Shown here: in pieces, positions 1 through 8,759 of the stretch | Numbering within the stretch: the stretch's first letter is position 1 | Layout of the letters: every line of letters begins with the position of its first letter | DNA from: JBKHYJ01 sp046565505 | GTDB taxonomy: Bacteria; Acidobacteriota; Blastocatellia; UBA7656 | Assembly: GCA_046565505.1 (NCBI GenBank) | Contig: JBKHYJ010000082.1 | Span: forward strand, 1-64,000 | DNA length: 64,000 nt | Direction of reading: 5' to 3' | Notes under the pieces: generated by a model | What the model saw: the letters and a program-made list of their open reading frames with translations, nothing else | Databases searched by the model: none | Told to the model about the DNA's origin: nothing | Position numbers and translations under genes: made by a program

Positions 1-412
1 GTGATAAAGCTTGAGCTAGAGAGGGCACTTGGGTGCTCACGGGCGTTCCTCCTGAAGAAGTTGGTGTTTAGCAACCTCATTCTACAGAGGAACGCCTCCT
101 TCTTTTAGAGAATGAATAGACCCTGGGGTCCATAGCTCGGGGCTTCGGAGCAGGGAGGCGGACTTACTGCATTATATGTATGTGCGCCAGGTCGAATCCT
201 GAGGCGAGCGTGGCGACGGCCCGGAACGCCGGCTTCTTCCGCGGAATGGTGATTGCCTTAACCGTAGGTGGCCCAGGCCGGTTCATCTATTAGTCCCCAC
301 AGCAGTCCACGCGATTAAAGATAAAAGCCTCCAGAGATGTTAATAAATGCCTTTCCCGCGGGCACACTGTACCGCGAACCGTACGTAAGAGTCTGCCATA
401 TTTTGTAACCAT
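1..412. other. Left-edge non-coding stretch
   Basis: No convincing gene lies between the window edge and the first pseudopilin gene. Besides the stem-loop at 42-106 I see a tRNA-like fragment around 130-215 that does not fold as a tRNA, and no clear promoter for the gene at 413. Confidence 0.5.
42..106 (+). terminator. Long stem-loop followed by a T-rich stretch
   Basis: A perfect 10-bp inverted repeat (42-51 with 87-96) encloses a 35-nt loop. The loop holds a smaller GTTG/CAAC pairing, and a T-rich run (97-106) follows the stem. This fits an intrinsic terminator for a gene lying left of the window, or a structured RNA end. The loop is longer than in a standard terminator. Confidence 0.45.
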
Positions 413-931
413 ATGTTCCGACAAGAGCCTGTCATTCAAATCAGCCGCGGCCGTAACGCGCGGGGCTTTACGCTGATAGAGCTTTCTGTAGTAATGATGA
501 TCATAGCCATCGTCGCCGCGTTCGTCGTGCCGCAGGCGATGGCTTACATGCGCATGTATCGACTGGGCGTCGCCGCGCGGGACGTGGCGACGGCGCTTCA
601 GCGCGCGAGATTCCTCGCCACCTCCAACAACACGCGCGCGGGCATTTTCATCCCTCAGCCACAAAGAGTAGACATTGAACAATACGACCCCGAAGGCAAG
701 GTGGAGCCTCAGCTCAAAGGCGCCGTGCAGATGCCTCAGGGAGTAATAATCGCCTCGGATGCCCCCAAGCAGATTGCCTTCGATGGCAGAGGGGTGGTCA
801 CTCCCATGCCGAAAGAAAGCCCTTCGATACGCATCAACGGGGCGAGCGGCTATTACCTTTTTGTGACCGTATCACCTACAGGCCAGGTGACTGTCTCCGA
901 GGCAAAGCAAGAGGACGAGTCCCGGCCCTGA
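413..931 (+). CDS. Type IV minor pseudopilin, FimT/GspH-like
   Basis: 172 residues. A 19-residue leader precedes a prepilin-peptidase motif (G, then FTLIE, with the conserved Glu at mature position 5) and a hydrophobic helix of about 20 residues that anchors the protein in the inner membrane before pilus assembly. The text after the helix (RDVATALQRARFLATSNNTRAGIF) is typical of FimT/GspH-type minor pseudopilins, which prime or cap type IV pili or type II secretion pseudopili. It is the first of four genes of the same system on the same strand. No good ribosome-binding site is visible before the ATG at 413, but no other start keeps the leader. Pilus versus secretion role cannot be decided here. 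Confidence 0.85.
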   Translation: MFRQEPVIQISRGRNARGFTLIELSVVMMIIAIVAAFVVPQAMAYMRMYRLGVAARDVATALQRARFLATSNNTRAGIFIPQPQRVDIEQYDPEGKVEPQLKGAVQMPQGVIIASDAPKQIAFDGRGVVTPMPKESPSIRINGASGYYLFVTVSPTGQVTVSEAKQEDESRP

Positions 932-1011
932 CCCTGGCGGGCGCCCGATCACGCGCCGGATGGCGACGTGAGGGGCATTCGCGGGCGCGGGGCCTGACGG
1001 CGGAAACGGAA

Positions 1012-1671
1012 ATGACATTACCAATCCCAGCAAGAACAGATTCAAACGGCGGAATCACGGCGGGCATTTCGAGTGATTCGGGCGAAAGGGGCTTCACGCT
1101 GATCGAAGCCGTCATCGCGATGCTAGTGACGGTCGTGGCCCTGGTCAGCATAGCAGGGATGTTCACGGTCGCGATGAAGACGAACGCGAGCTCGCGCAAC
1201 TTCACGAGTGCGACCACCTTCGCGCAGGACAAGATCGAGCAGCTCGGCGCGATTTCGTTCCAGCGGTTGGTTGACCCATCGAGGATGACCAACAACCCGA
1301 CCGCGCATGGCTCCGACGACGCTTACATAGTCGGCAACCTCGAACAGGACGCGAGGGGCGCGGATGGCTCGTTCTACTTCGACAAGATCATCCTGGCCGG
1401 GCGCGATGACGTAGAGCCCGAAGGCACGGTCACGGTCGTCCGCCCGGACGGCACGGCCGAGACGCGCAGGCCCGACGGGACCATCAGCAGCGGCAACCCG
1501 TTCGGCCCGGAGCGAGTCACTTACTCGCGGCGCTGGGTCATCATGTCGAGCAACGAAGAAGACCCCGCCGACAGGAGACTGACCATCGCCGTGAGGGTGA
1601 AGAGCGAGAACGCGCCCACGGGCAAGTCGCCCGAGCTGGTTGACCTCTACACGGTGATGACGAATCAATAG
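1012..1671 (+). CDS. Type IV pilus minor pilin, PilV-like
   Basis: 219 residues with an unusually long leader (about 26 residues) before the cleavage motif GFTLIEAVIAML and a hydrophobic helix ending near residue 52. The family is processed by the prepilin peptidase PilD and takes part in starting or tipping the pilus. The C-terminal half is polar and contains a short DGTAETRRPDGT segment with no recognised motif. It lies 80 bp after the FimT/GspH-like gene and 56 bp before the PilW-like gene, so co-transcription is likely. PilV is chosen for the gene order (FimT, PilV, PilW, PilX), which matches minor-pilin operons of other bacteria. Confidence 0.8.
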   Translation: MTLPIPARTDSNGGITAGISSDSGERGFTLIEAVIAMLVTVVALVSIAGMFTVAMKTNASSRNFTSATTFAQDKIEQLGAISFQRLVDPSRMTNNPTAHGSDDAYIVGNLEQDARGADGSFYFDKIILAGRDDVEPEGTVTVVRPDGTAETRRPDGTISSGNPFGPERVTYSRRWVIMSSNEEDPADRRLTIAVRVKSENAPTGKSPELVDLYTVMTNQ

Positions 1672-1727
1672 CCGGCGCGTTGGCCCGCGCCCCGAGTCGG
1701 CAATTTGCTCTGGAAGGAGAAGGCGAG

Positions 1728-3047
1728 ATGAAAGCGAAAGGCAGGACGCGAGAGACGAAAGACGAAAGGCCAGGGGGCGAGTCGAAGGGCGCACGCGGCG
1801 CTTCGCCCGGCGGGCTCATTCGCGAGCCGAACGGCCAGCGCGGGTTCAGCTTGACGGAATTGATGATCGCGATGATGGTCTTCACTCTCATCGCGGGCTC
1901 GGTCGTCATGCTGCTGACCAGGAGCCAGGCCATCTTCCGCGCCGAGCAGGGCGTGTCAGAGATGGACCAGAACGCTAGGCTGCTGATGGACTTTCTGACG
2001 CGCGACATTCAGCAGTCGAAAGAGAACGGGCTCGGGCTCGGGCCGAAGTTCCGCTCCATCTATTCGAGCAACGGGCTCGACGGCAAGACCGACGAGATAA
2101 CCATCGTGTCGTCCGACACAGAGACGAAGCTCCCGGCTGCCTCCCTCCCGCTGATCGCGGGGTCGCAGCGCGATTTCTCCGCGTCCGAGCGATTCGTGGA
2201 GATTCTGCCTAACGGGGCCTCCGGCGTCGAAAGCCTGGAGGTAATAAACAAGATCGCGCCCAATGAAGAATTCATCATCAGCGGCACGCGCGCAGATGGC
2301 TCCGTGCAGTTCGACTTCATCAAGGCCAGGAGTGCCAGGCTGACGGGCGAGGGCACTATCGGGCTGAGCTTCGACACCGTAGATCACCCGGGCGTGCAGC
2401 CCGAAGTCCCTTTCGGCGAGACCTACGTCGGCGGGGCGTTCACCATCCGCCCATGCGCTATCAAGCGTTACTTTGTTGACCGCAACACGGACAAGGACCA
2501 CCCGTCGTTCGTCTTGTCCATAAACGACGGGGCGGCGATCCCGATAGCCCGCAACGTGGTCGCCTTCCAACTCCGCTACCTTGAGGTGAGAGACGGCGAA
2601 GTCGAAGGCCAGTGGGTCAAGCAGCAGAACATCTCCGGGCAGTACAAGACGCAGGCGGTCGAAGTGACGATGACCGCGCGCACGGAGATCGAGGGCGATA
2701 AGAGCGCCGCGCGCCTCGTCACGCTGGCGAGCGTCATCCGACCCAGGCTGGTTCCGGGCGGAAACTTCGGCTCTTCGCCGGGCGGCGGTGGCACAAGCTC
2801 GCCGGGCCTGCCGGGAGAAGGCGGCGGGGCAGGCGGCGGGTACGGCGACGACCCGGGCGGCACGGGCAGCGGTGGGCCGGGCGGCAGCGGCAGGCCCGGT
2901 GCGCCGGTGTATGACTCCGATGGCAATCCCGCGGGCGTCGGGGACGGAAGCGGCGCGTCGGGGCTTGAAGCAGGCGGCTACAGGCGAGTGACGAAGCGCA
3001 TAGGGAAGGCCCCGCGCCTGGGCGAGCGGTTGAACCCGCGGCCTTAA
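1728..3047 (+). CDS. Type IV pilus minor pilin, PilW-like, with Gly-rich tail
   Basis: I chose the ATG at 1728 (439 residues) because a good Shine-Dalgarno (GGAAGGAG) lies just upstream; a TTG at 1680 is possible but has none. A charged leader is followed by GFSLTELMIAMMVF, a class III prepilin motif with Glu at mature position 5, and then a long beta-rich region. The text MDQNARLLMDFLTRDIQQS after the helix is typical of PilW-type proteins. The last 100 residues are a low-complexity Gly/Pro/Ser tail (from about residue 340), unusual for the family, which might be a flexible surface linker. It sits between the PilV-like and PilX-like genes. Confidence 0.8.
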   Translation: MKAKGRTRETKDERPGGESKGARGASPGGLIREPNGQRGFSLTELMIAMMVFTLIAGSVVMLLTRSQAIFRAEQGVSEMDQNARLLMDFLTRDIQQSKENGLGLGPKFRSIYSSNGLDGKTDEITIVSSDTETKLPAASLPLIAGSQRDFSASERFVEILPNGASGVESLEVINKIAPNEEFIISGTRADGSVQFDFIKARSARLTGEGTIGLSFDTVDHPGVQPEVPFGETYVGGAFTIRPCAIKRYFVDRNTDKDHPSFVLSINDGAAIPIARNVVAFQLRYLEVRDGEVEGQWVKQQNISGQYKTQAVEVTMTARTEIEGDKSAARLVTLASVIRPRLVPGGNFGSSPGGGGTSSPGLPGEGGGAGGGYGDDPGGTGSGGPGGSGRPGAPVYDSDGNPAGVGDGSGASGLEAGGYRRVTKRIGKAPRLGERLNPRP

Positions 3048-3098
3048 TGGCGATGGCCTCGGGCCACGGGCCACAGGTCGCGCGAGGGGATAACGTTT

Positions 3099-3118
3099 AA
3101 GGATAATCAAGGATAATC
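3099..3118. repeat. Tandem 10-bp direct repeat upstream of pilX-like gene
   Basis: The decamer AAGGATAATC occurs twice back to back, about 100 bp before the PilX-like start. One helical turn of spacing would suit a direct-repeat protein site, but two copies may be chance. Confidence 0.3.
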
Positions 3119-3216
3119 TCGGCAATGAAATCTCAGCTCATGCTTAACAATAATTCCTCGCACGTAATCCCGACCGCTGTCACGTGGACCCATGCAAATA
3201 GAGAGGGGATCATCTT

Positions 3217-5352
3217 ATGAGAAGGGAAATCGATTCGTTGTGTCGAAATCGGCGGCGGGCCATAGAGCGGCGCGAAGACACCGCGGCATGGCCGGACAGG
3301 GAGCGCGGCATGGCGCTCGTGGCGGTCATGCTCATCATGTCGTTGTTGCTCATGCTCGGCCTGGCCGTCACGTTCACCTCCGTCTCCGATAAAGCCATCA
3401 CTTCCAACTTCAAGAATCTCACGAGCGGGTTCTACGCCGCGGAAGCCGGGATCAATAACCTGCACCGAATTCTCAGGGACGATCATTTCGTGCTCGCCTC
3501 TCTGCCTGACCCGCCGAGAGTCACGCCCGGGCAGCCCACTCTCAACCCGGCCGATTTCATCACGGCCGCCGAGCAAGCGCTCAACAAGACTGAATACTTC
3601 CCGAATCAGGCCGCGTATCGCACGAAGGTCAAGGTCAAAGACATTCAAGTGCCATACCCCGCCGACGATAATAACCCTGCACATGCCGGCCACAGGGTAA
3701 GGCCCATAAACCCACTCTACCCCCGCCTCGGGCAGATAGAGCCTTACGCCATCACCTACCAGCTCGAATCCGTCGGCGAGGGCATCGCGGGGCTTAACGG
3801 CGCGGTCACGCTGCTTGAAGAAGGCGTCATAAATTTCAAGCTGCTGGTTAAAGCAGAGGGGGGCGGGCTGCGCGTGGGGAGCTTCGCCGAGTTCGCTCTC
3901 TTCATGGACAAGTTCGACCCATACAACCCCGAAGGCCCGTTCATCTACCAGGGGCTCGGCCCGGGCGACCGCTTCACAGGCCGCATACATTCCAACGAGC
4001 GGCTCGGCTTTTGGACGCCCGCCGACGGCACCAATCCGCCGACCTTCCACGGCTACGTCACGCAGTCATACAGGACGGCGAGCTATTACCGCCACGGTGC
4101 GGGCACTCCGCCGCCGCCCGTCGATGCGGATTCGGATGTTGTCGGCGGCGTCCTGGTCGCGCCGAAATTCCTCGCGGGCTTTGACAGGGGCGTGGAGCCA
4201 GTCCCGCCCGCGGGCAACGCCTTCGATCAGGCCCGCGCCGTGCTCGACGGCGGCAACGCGCTGTCGGCGGGCCCGCCGACAGACGGCGAGCTGCACGCGG
4301 GGCTTCGGGCTGCCGATGATCTTGGCACGCCGCTGGCGGAATCAAAAGAGCCCGACTCTACCACCCCGGACCTCAAGCCCGGCATTTATCTGCCGTCGGA
4401 TGGCGAGACCTTCTCGGGCAGCGGAATCTACGTCATGGGCGACGCGGACCAGGTCCTGTTGAGCGCGGACCCTTCGGGTAACAGGCAGATCATCAAGATC
4501 ACGCAGGGCGACAAGACCACCACCCTGGTGATTGACATCGACGCGAACACGACGACCGTAGACGCGGGCAATGGCACACGCACGCTCAGGGGCGTGCCGA
4601 AAGATCGCTCTATCGTGCAGAAGGGCAACCGCTCGGCGGCGTCGCTTTATGTCCGAGGCGACGTGGCTTCGCTTCACGGGCCGGGCCGCGACGGTGACGG
4701 GCAGCCCATACCCGCGGTCGATTCAAACTTTGCCGTGACGGTGACGGCTGGCGGGTACGCCACGGCCAACCCTCGCAAGCCTGTCGCCGGGGGCAGCATC
4801 ACGCTCACGGGCGATCTCACCTACGAGACCCCTGTCGTAGACGCGGCGGGCAACCCGATCAACCCCGACGCGAATAACGTACTGGGCATATTCGCCTCGG
4901 GCGGCAACATAGAGATACCGACCAATGGCCGCGCGCCCGACAACCTGACCGTTCATGCGTCAATAGCGGCCTTTGAATTGAGCGACGCGAATGGCAACGC
5001 CGTGCTCGGCCCGAACGGGAGGCCCTTCGGCGGGCGGGTCCGCTCGGACCTGCTCGACTACAAGGGCATGCCTTACCGCGGGAACTTCAACTTGGTCGGC
5101 GGCATGCAGTCGAGCAATTATGATAACCTCGGCGTCTACGATGGGAAGATGCATGGGTACAATTACAAGGGCAAGTGGGACCCGCGCTACGACAACGGCC
5201 AATCGCCGCCATTTTATCCGGGGTACGTCGTTGACACGGGAGGCCCGACCGGCGCGCCGACAGTCAAGGCGCAGACGAATAGCCCGCTGATTCTTTCCTA
5301 CAAGCGAATCTATTACGGCGCGGCACAGGCCGTTGACGGCCGCACGAGGTGA
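3217..5352 (+). CDS. PilX-like pilus assembly protein with DUF4900-like region
   Basis: 711 residues, far longer than PilX of Pseudomonas or Neisseria (about 160-200). Residues 31-90 match the PilX N-terminal domain: a short basic stretch, GMALVAVMLIMSLLLMLGLAVTF as membrane helix, then FKNLTSGFYAAEAGI. This class lacks the prepilin cleavage Gly-Phe motif, as here. The middle (about 225-300, FAEFALFMDKFDPYNPEGPF onward, with GRIHSNERL) resembles DUF4900-type extensions found in such proteins. The C-terminal half is beta-rich and repetitive in feel, suggesting a large exposed domain, perhaps an adhesin-like tip. The start has a strong Shine-Dalgarno (AGAGAGGGG, 8 nt upstream). Confidence 0.8.
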   Translation: MRREIDSLCRNRRRAIERREDTAAWPDRERGMALVAVMLIMSLLLMLGLAVTFTSVSDKAITSNFKNLTSGFYAAEAGINNLHRILRDDHFVLASLPDPPRVTPGQPTLNPADFITAAEQALNKTEYFPNQAAYRTKVKVKDIQVPYPADDNNPAHAGHRVRPINPLYPRLGQIEPYAITYQLESVGEGIAGLNGAVTLLEEGVINFKLLVKAEGGGLRVGSFAEFALFMDKFDPYNPEGPFIYQGLGPGDRFTGRIHSNERLGFWTPADGTNPPTFHGYVTQSYRTASYYRHGAGTPPPPVDADSDVVGGVLVAPKFLAGFDRGVEPVPPAGNAFDQARAVLDGGNALSAGPPTDGELHAGLRAADDLGTPLAESKEPDSTTPDLKPGIYLPSDGETFSGSGIYVMGDADQVLLSADPSGNRQIIKITQGDKTTTLVIDIDANTTTVDAGNGTRTLRGVPKDRSIVQKGNRSAASLYVRGDVASLHGPGRDGDGQPIPAVDSNFAVTVTAGGYATANPRKPVAGGSITLTGDLTYETPVVDAAGNPINPDANNVLGIFASGGNIEIPTNGRAPDNLTVHASIAAFELSDANGNAVLGPNGRPFGGRVRSDLLDYKGMPYRGNFNLVGGMQSSNYDNLGVYDGKMHGYNYKGKWDPRYDNGQSPPFYPGYVVDTGGPTGAPTVKAQTNSPLILSYKRIYYGAAQAVDGRTR

Positions 5353-5996
5353 CCCGGTATGAGAAAGCGGATCGCAGGTCGGGTTAGCGACCCGCAATCC
5401 GCTTTCTAGAATCCGCGCCGCGCGCGATAGTTGGTCCGCGCTCGACGATCAAGGATTCTTTTCAGGCGGCGCGGGCCTCTCGGTGATCGTCGCAAGCCCG
5501 ACCAGGCTAAACAGGTTTGCGACGTGCGATTGATACCCTTCCGATAGGGCTCGCTCGCGGTCTTCTTCCGCCGCCTAGGGGGATCAAGGCTACGGCAGGT
5601 ATTGCCCCGCCTCGCTCCGGTTTAAGGCTTCTAACTTTACTGATCAGGTCAACCCCGTCTTCTCAAGGCATGACGATATCGGCGGGCAGGGTATCCGGCC
5701 TGCGCGTTCCCTGCTCGCCCGCCGGGCCGTCGATCACTTCGGCGACCGTACCTGGCCTTGCCCAAAAAAGTCCATTAGTTGAGCAAGAGCTTATAAGTAA
5801 ACACAAGATATGGCGGTTCATGCCGATTTTTTGGGCGCGGCCTCGCGAGCGTGAGTTCATAGAACCAGAGCCTGCGCGCGTCCCTTAATACCTGAAGTAT
5901 GCCTTTGGTGACGCGGGCACTTTAAGACGGGCGGCGATCACGGTCGGGGAGTCCGAGATTACCTTTGCGGGGATGTGCGGCACGAGGCCGGGCAGC
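5353..5996. other. Non-coding gap between pilus genes and PP2C gene
   Basis: Apart from the hairpin at 5362-5407, about 590 bp holds no frame with convincing start, ribosome-binding site or protein-like composition. A short minus-strand frame (5663-5860) has a plausible-looking C-terminal half and could be a gene remnant, but I do not call it. Confidence 0.4.
5362..5407 (+). terminator. Hairpin after the pseudopilin operon
   Basis: An 11-bp stem (AGAAAGCGGAT with ATCCGCTTTCT) encloses a second short GC stem and begins 10 bp after the PilX-like stop. There is no strong T-run, so this is probably a Rho-assisted or mRNA-stabilising 3' end. Confidence 0.5.
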
Positions 5997-7034
5997 CTAC
6001 GCTTGCCCGTCGAGCTTCTCGGTCGCGGGCGGGATGGTTTCCTCTTCGTCATCGACCAGCTCCAGGTCGATTTCATGCGGGAGGTCCGGGTCGCGCGGGA
6101 TGGTTTCTGCGCCCCACCTGTCGTTTCTGGCCCCGGCCTGTCCGGGGGCGGCCTCTCCGGGGGACAGGTCGGCGCTGGCGTCGGCGGGCAACAGCTTGCC
6201 GCCCGTCACCTGCGCGACAATTACAGTAATGTTATCCTCGCCCCCGCGCTGGTTAGCGACGGTGATTAAATCGTCGCAGGCTTCCTTGAGCGAGTGCGCG
6301 TCATTTATGATCCGCATCATCTCGTCGGCGCGCAGCTTGTTTGAAAGACCATCGCTGCAAAGTAACAGTATGTCGAGGTCGCGGAGGGCGACTTTATCGA
6401 CTATGACGTTGACGTTCGGCGACGCGCCGAGCGCCTGTAGTATCACGTTCTTGTAGGTGTGCCGCTCGGCCTCTTCTTCGGTGATGTGGCCCGCCTCGAC
6501 CAGCTGCCCGACCAGCGATTGGTCGCGCGTCACTTGCTGCACCTGCCCGCGCCGTATCAGGTACGCGCGGCTGTCGCCGACCTGCCCGAAGTAGGCCGTC
6601 GTGCCGTGCAGCCCGGCCGCGGTGAAGGTCGCGCCCATCCCGGCGCATTCCGGGCGCTTCAAGCTCATCTGGTAGATGTAGAGGTTGGCAAGCTCTATCG
6701 ACAGCCTCAGCCGCTCGTGGAACGGGAGCTTCGTATAAGTGGGGCTCGCCTGCAACTCCAGCATGCGGTCGCGCACGCATTCTACCGAGTGGTGGCTGGC
6801 TACTTCGCCCGCCAGCGCGCCGCCCATGCCGTCCGTGACGGCAAGCAGCGAGCCGTAATAGCTCTGCGCAAAGTTAGTGAAGTTCGGCGACGGCTCGCCA
6901 TTGACATGGTCCGGGGTCCAGGTGTCGGCAGTCGAAAGATTCAAGACCAGAAAATTATCTTCGTTACCGGGCCGCACTATGCCCACATCTGTTCTTGCAT
7001 AAACTGCGATATTGAATCCAGTATCTTCCGACAT
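5997..7034 (-). CDS. PP2C-family Ser/Thr protein phosphatase
   Basis: 345 residues. The metal-binding motifs of bacterial PP2C (PPM) phosphatases are in order: RPGNED (21-26), DGMGG (68-72), GDSRAY (153-158), SDGLSNKL (about 227-234) and GGEDNITVIV (264-273). These Asp residues coordinate the two Mn/Mg ions used to remove phosphate from Ser/Thr. The catalytic domain ends near residue 280, and an acidic, Pro-rich tail of about 65 residues without a membrane helix follows. Bacterial PP2Cs usually oppose Hanks-type kinases; no kinase gene lies in this window. A probable promoter is at 7134-7162, about 93 nt before the start. Confidence 0.93.
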   Translation of the reverse strand: MSEDTGFNIAVYARTDVGIVRPGNEDNFLVLNLSTADTWTPDHVNGEPSPNFTNFAQSYYGSLLAVTDGMGGALAGEVASHHSVECVRDRMLELQASPTYTKLPFHERLRLSIELANLYIYQMSLKRPECAGMGATFTAAGLHGTTAYFGQVGDSRAYLIRRGQVQQVTRDQSLVGQLVEAGHITEEEAERHTYKNVILQALGASPNVNVIVDKVALRDLDILLLCSDGLSNKLRADEMMRIINDAHSLKEACDDLITVANQRGGEDNITVIVAQVTGGKLLPADASADLSPGEAAPGQAGARNDRWGAETIPRDPDLPHEIDLELVDDEEETIPPATEKLDGQA

Positions 7035-7133
7035 ACGCTAAATCAACGGCCGAGCGTGACAGGGAAACCAAAGCGACGCAGCCATCTGAAAACGCTTCCT
7101 TAATTCAAAATCCTACTTCCATATTTGGCGCTG

Positions 7134-7162
7134 ATTATGATTGATTTTTAGTCGAACCGCAA
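7134..7162 (-). promoter_or_regulatory. Probable sigma70 promoter of the PP2C gene
   Basis: Read on the minus strand: TTGCGG, a 17-bp spacer, then CATAAT. The predicted start of transcription is near 7127. Confidence 0.42.
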
Positions 7163-7277
7163 CGTCAGGATTCGGTGTCGGGTGAGCAGGCGCGCGCCAT
7201 TTTTATTGCTCTCGTTTTCGCCTCGCCCATTCGACCCCCTCCGCACAGATCGCCCCTCGCCCCGGCCCCTGATCACG

Positions 7278-8417
7278 TCACGCGCCCCTGAGCGCCTGGT
7301 CAATGTCTGCGATTATGTCTTCGGCGTCTTCTATGCCGACAGATATCCGCACGAGTCCTTCGGTTATCCCGAGGCGGTCGCGCTCGACTTCCGGGACTGA
7401 CGCATGCGTCATGGAGGCCGGGTGAGAGATCAGGGTCTCCACGCCGCCCAGCGACTCGCCCGGCGTGCAGAGCCTCACGCTTTCGAGCACGCGCGCGGCG
7501 TTCGCGAGCGAGCCGGTCTCGAACGAAATCATCCCGCCGAACCCGGACATCTGCCGCCGCGCCAGCTCATGCTGGGGGTGCGATTTCAAGCCCGGGTAGT
7601 AGACCTTCTGCACGGCGGGGTGCTCTGAGAGGAACTGCGCGACCAGCCGCCCGTTCTCGTCATGCTGCCTCATCCTGACGGCGAGCGTCTTCGTCCCGCG
7701 CATGATGAGGAAAGCGTCCATCGGAGAGATGATCGCCCCCGCGGCGTTCTGGATGAAGGCTAGTGCGGCGGCATCCTCTTCGTCGTTCAGTATCACGGCG
7801 CCGCCTATGCTGTCGCTGTGGCCGTTCAGGTACTTGGTCGTCGAGTGGACGACCACGTCGGCCCCCAGGTCCAGCGGCCGCTGAAAGTAAGGGCTCATGA
7901 AAGTATTGTCTACCACCAGGCGGACGCCCCTGCGCCGGGTGATTTCGGAGACGGCCCGAATGTCTACGAGCGACATGACTGGGTTGGTGGGGGTTTCTAT
8001 GAATACCATGCGCGTCTCGGGCCTCATGGCGTCTTCGACGTTCTGAGGCTCGCGGGCGTCAACGTAGCTGAATTCGAGGCCGTATTTCCTGAGCACCTTG
8101 TCGAATAAGCGGAAGGTGCCGCCATAAGTGTTGTCGCTCACGATGACGTGGTCGCCGCTCTTCAGGAGCGTCATCACGGCGTTGGTGGCGGCCATCCCGG
8201 AGGCGAAGGCGAAGCAGGTCTTTCCGTTCTCAAGCGCCGCGAGGTTGCGCTCCAGCGCCAGCCTCGTCGGGTTCTGCGTCCTGGCGTATTCGAAGCCTTT
8301 GTGCTTGCCTATCCCCTCCTGCGCGTAAGTCGAAGTCTGGTATATAGGCACGGCGACCGCGCCGGTCGTCGGGTCGGGCTCCTGGCCCGCATGAATAGCT
8401 ATGGTAGAAAACTTCAT
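7278..8417 (-). CDS. Cystathionine gamma-synthase/lyase-family PLP enzyme
   Basis: 379 residues, the usual length of Cys/Met-metabolism PLP enzymes. The PLP lysine is Lys195 in HSTTKYLNGHSD. Other family marks are YARTQNPTR near residue 45, the FASGMAA loop (72-78) and ETPTNP (141-146) ahead of the PLP-binding Asp in VVDNTF. Members either condense an acyl-homoserine with cysteine to cystathionine (MetB) or cleave cystathionine (MetC/CGL). The sequence favours the gamma-synthase/gamma-lyase branch, but substrate cannot be fixed by eye. The start has a good Shine-Dalgarno (AGGAG, 8 nt upstream). No other sulfur-amino-acid gene is adjacent, and a 243-bp gap separates it from the PP2C gene. Confidence 0.9.
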   Translation of the reverse strand: MKFSTIAIHAGQEPDPTTGAVAVPIYQTSTYAQEGIGKHKGFEYARTQNPTRLALERNLAALENGKTCFAFASGMAATNAVMTLLKSGDHVIVSDNTYGGTFRLFDKVLRKYGLEFSYVDAREPQNVEDAMRPETRMVFIETPTNPVMSLVDIRAVSEITRRRGVRLVVDNTFMSPYFQRPLDLGADVVVHSTTKYLNGHSDSIGGAVILNDEEDAAALAFIQNAAGAIISPMDAFLIMRGTKTLAVRMRQHDENGRLVAQFLSEHPAVQKVYYPGLKSHPQHELARRQMSGFGGMISFETGSLANAARVLESVRLCTPGESLGGVETLISHPASMTHASVPEVERDRLGITEGLVRISVGIEDAEDIIADIDQALRGA

Positions 8418-8759
8418 CGTCGGTTCTCCTATGCCGGCATCCTTCGTTGGTAATCTAGCATCTAGTATCGGTCAGTCGCCAGCGGACTGTAGCTTGAAGG
8501 AAGGGGGCGGGGCGGCATGAGCGGAAAGCATAAAGCTAGTGGCGGCCACAAGGTCGCGAGCGGCCTGACGCGGGAGCGAGTCGCCTACGCTTCGCGGCCG
8601 CGTCCGGTCCCGTCCCCTGCCGCGTCTGGAACTTTGCACTTGTTGAATCGTATGTGAAATTGGCTGTATAGTCTTAGACACCGGGGCATGCTGTTCTGAT
8701 TTTTTGCGAATCATTCTTCAAATGAATTCAGAAAAAGAGAGTGGGGCTTAAATACCGTA
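8418..8759. other. Divergent intergenic region
   Basis: This region separates the minus-strand PLP enzyme from the plus-strand membrane-protein operon. It holds the probable promoter at 8643-8672 and no gene-like frame. Confidence 0.5.
8643..8672 (+). promoter_or_regulatory. Probable sigma70 promoter of the 8760-17851 gene run
   Basis: TTGAAT, an 18-bp spacer and TATAGT. The predicted transcription start is near 8680, giving a leader of about 80 nt before the ATG at 8760. Confidence 0.42.

Noticed and set aside
130..215. tRNA-like stretch (D-arm-like GCTC/GAGC and a TCGAAT T-loop-like piece)
   Set aside because: No anticodon stem or acceptor stem pairs, and the T-stem has only 4 bp. At best a degenerate remnant.
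5517..5888. Plus-strand frame of 123 codons in the 5353-5996 gap
   Set aside because: No ribosome-binding site and an Arg/Pro-rich, non-family composition.
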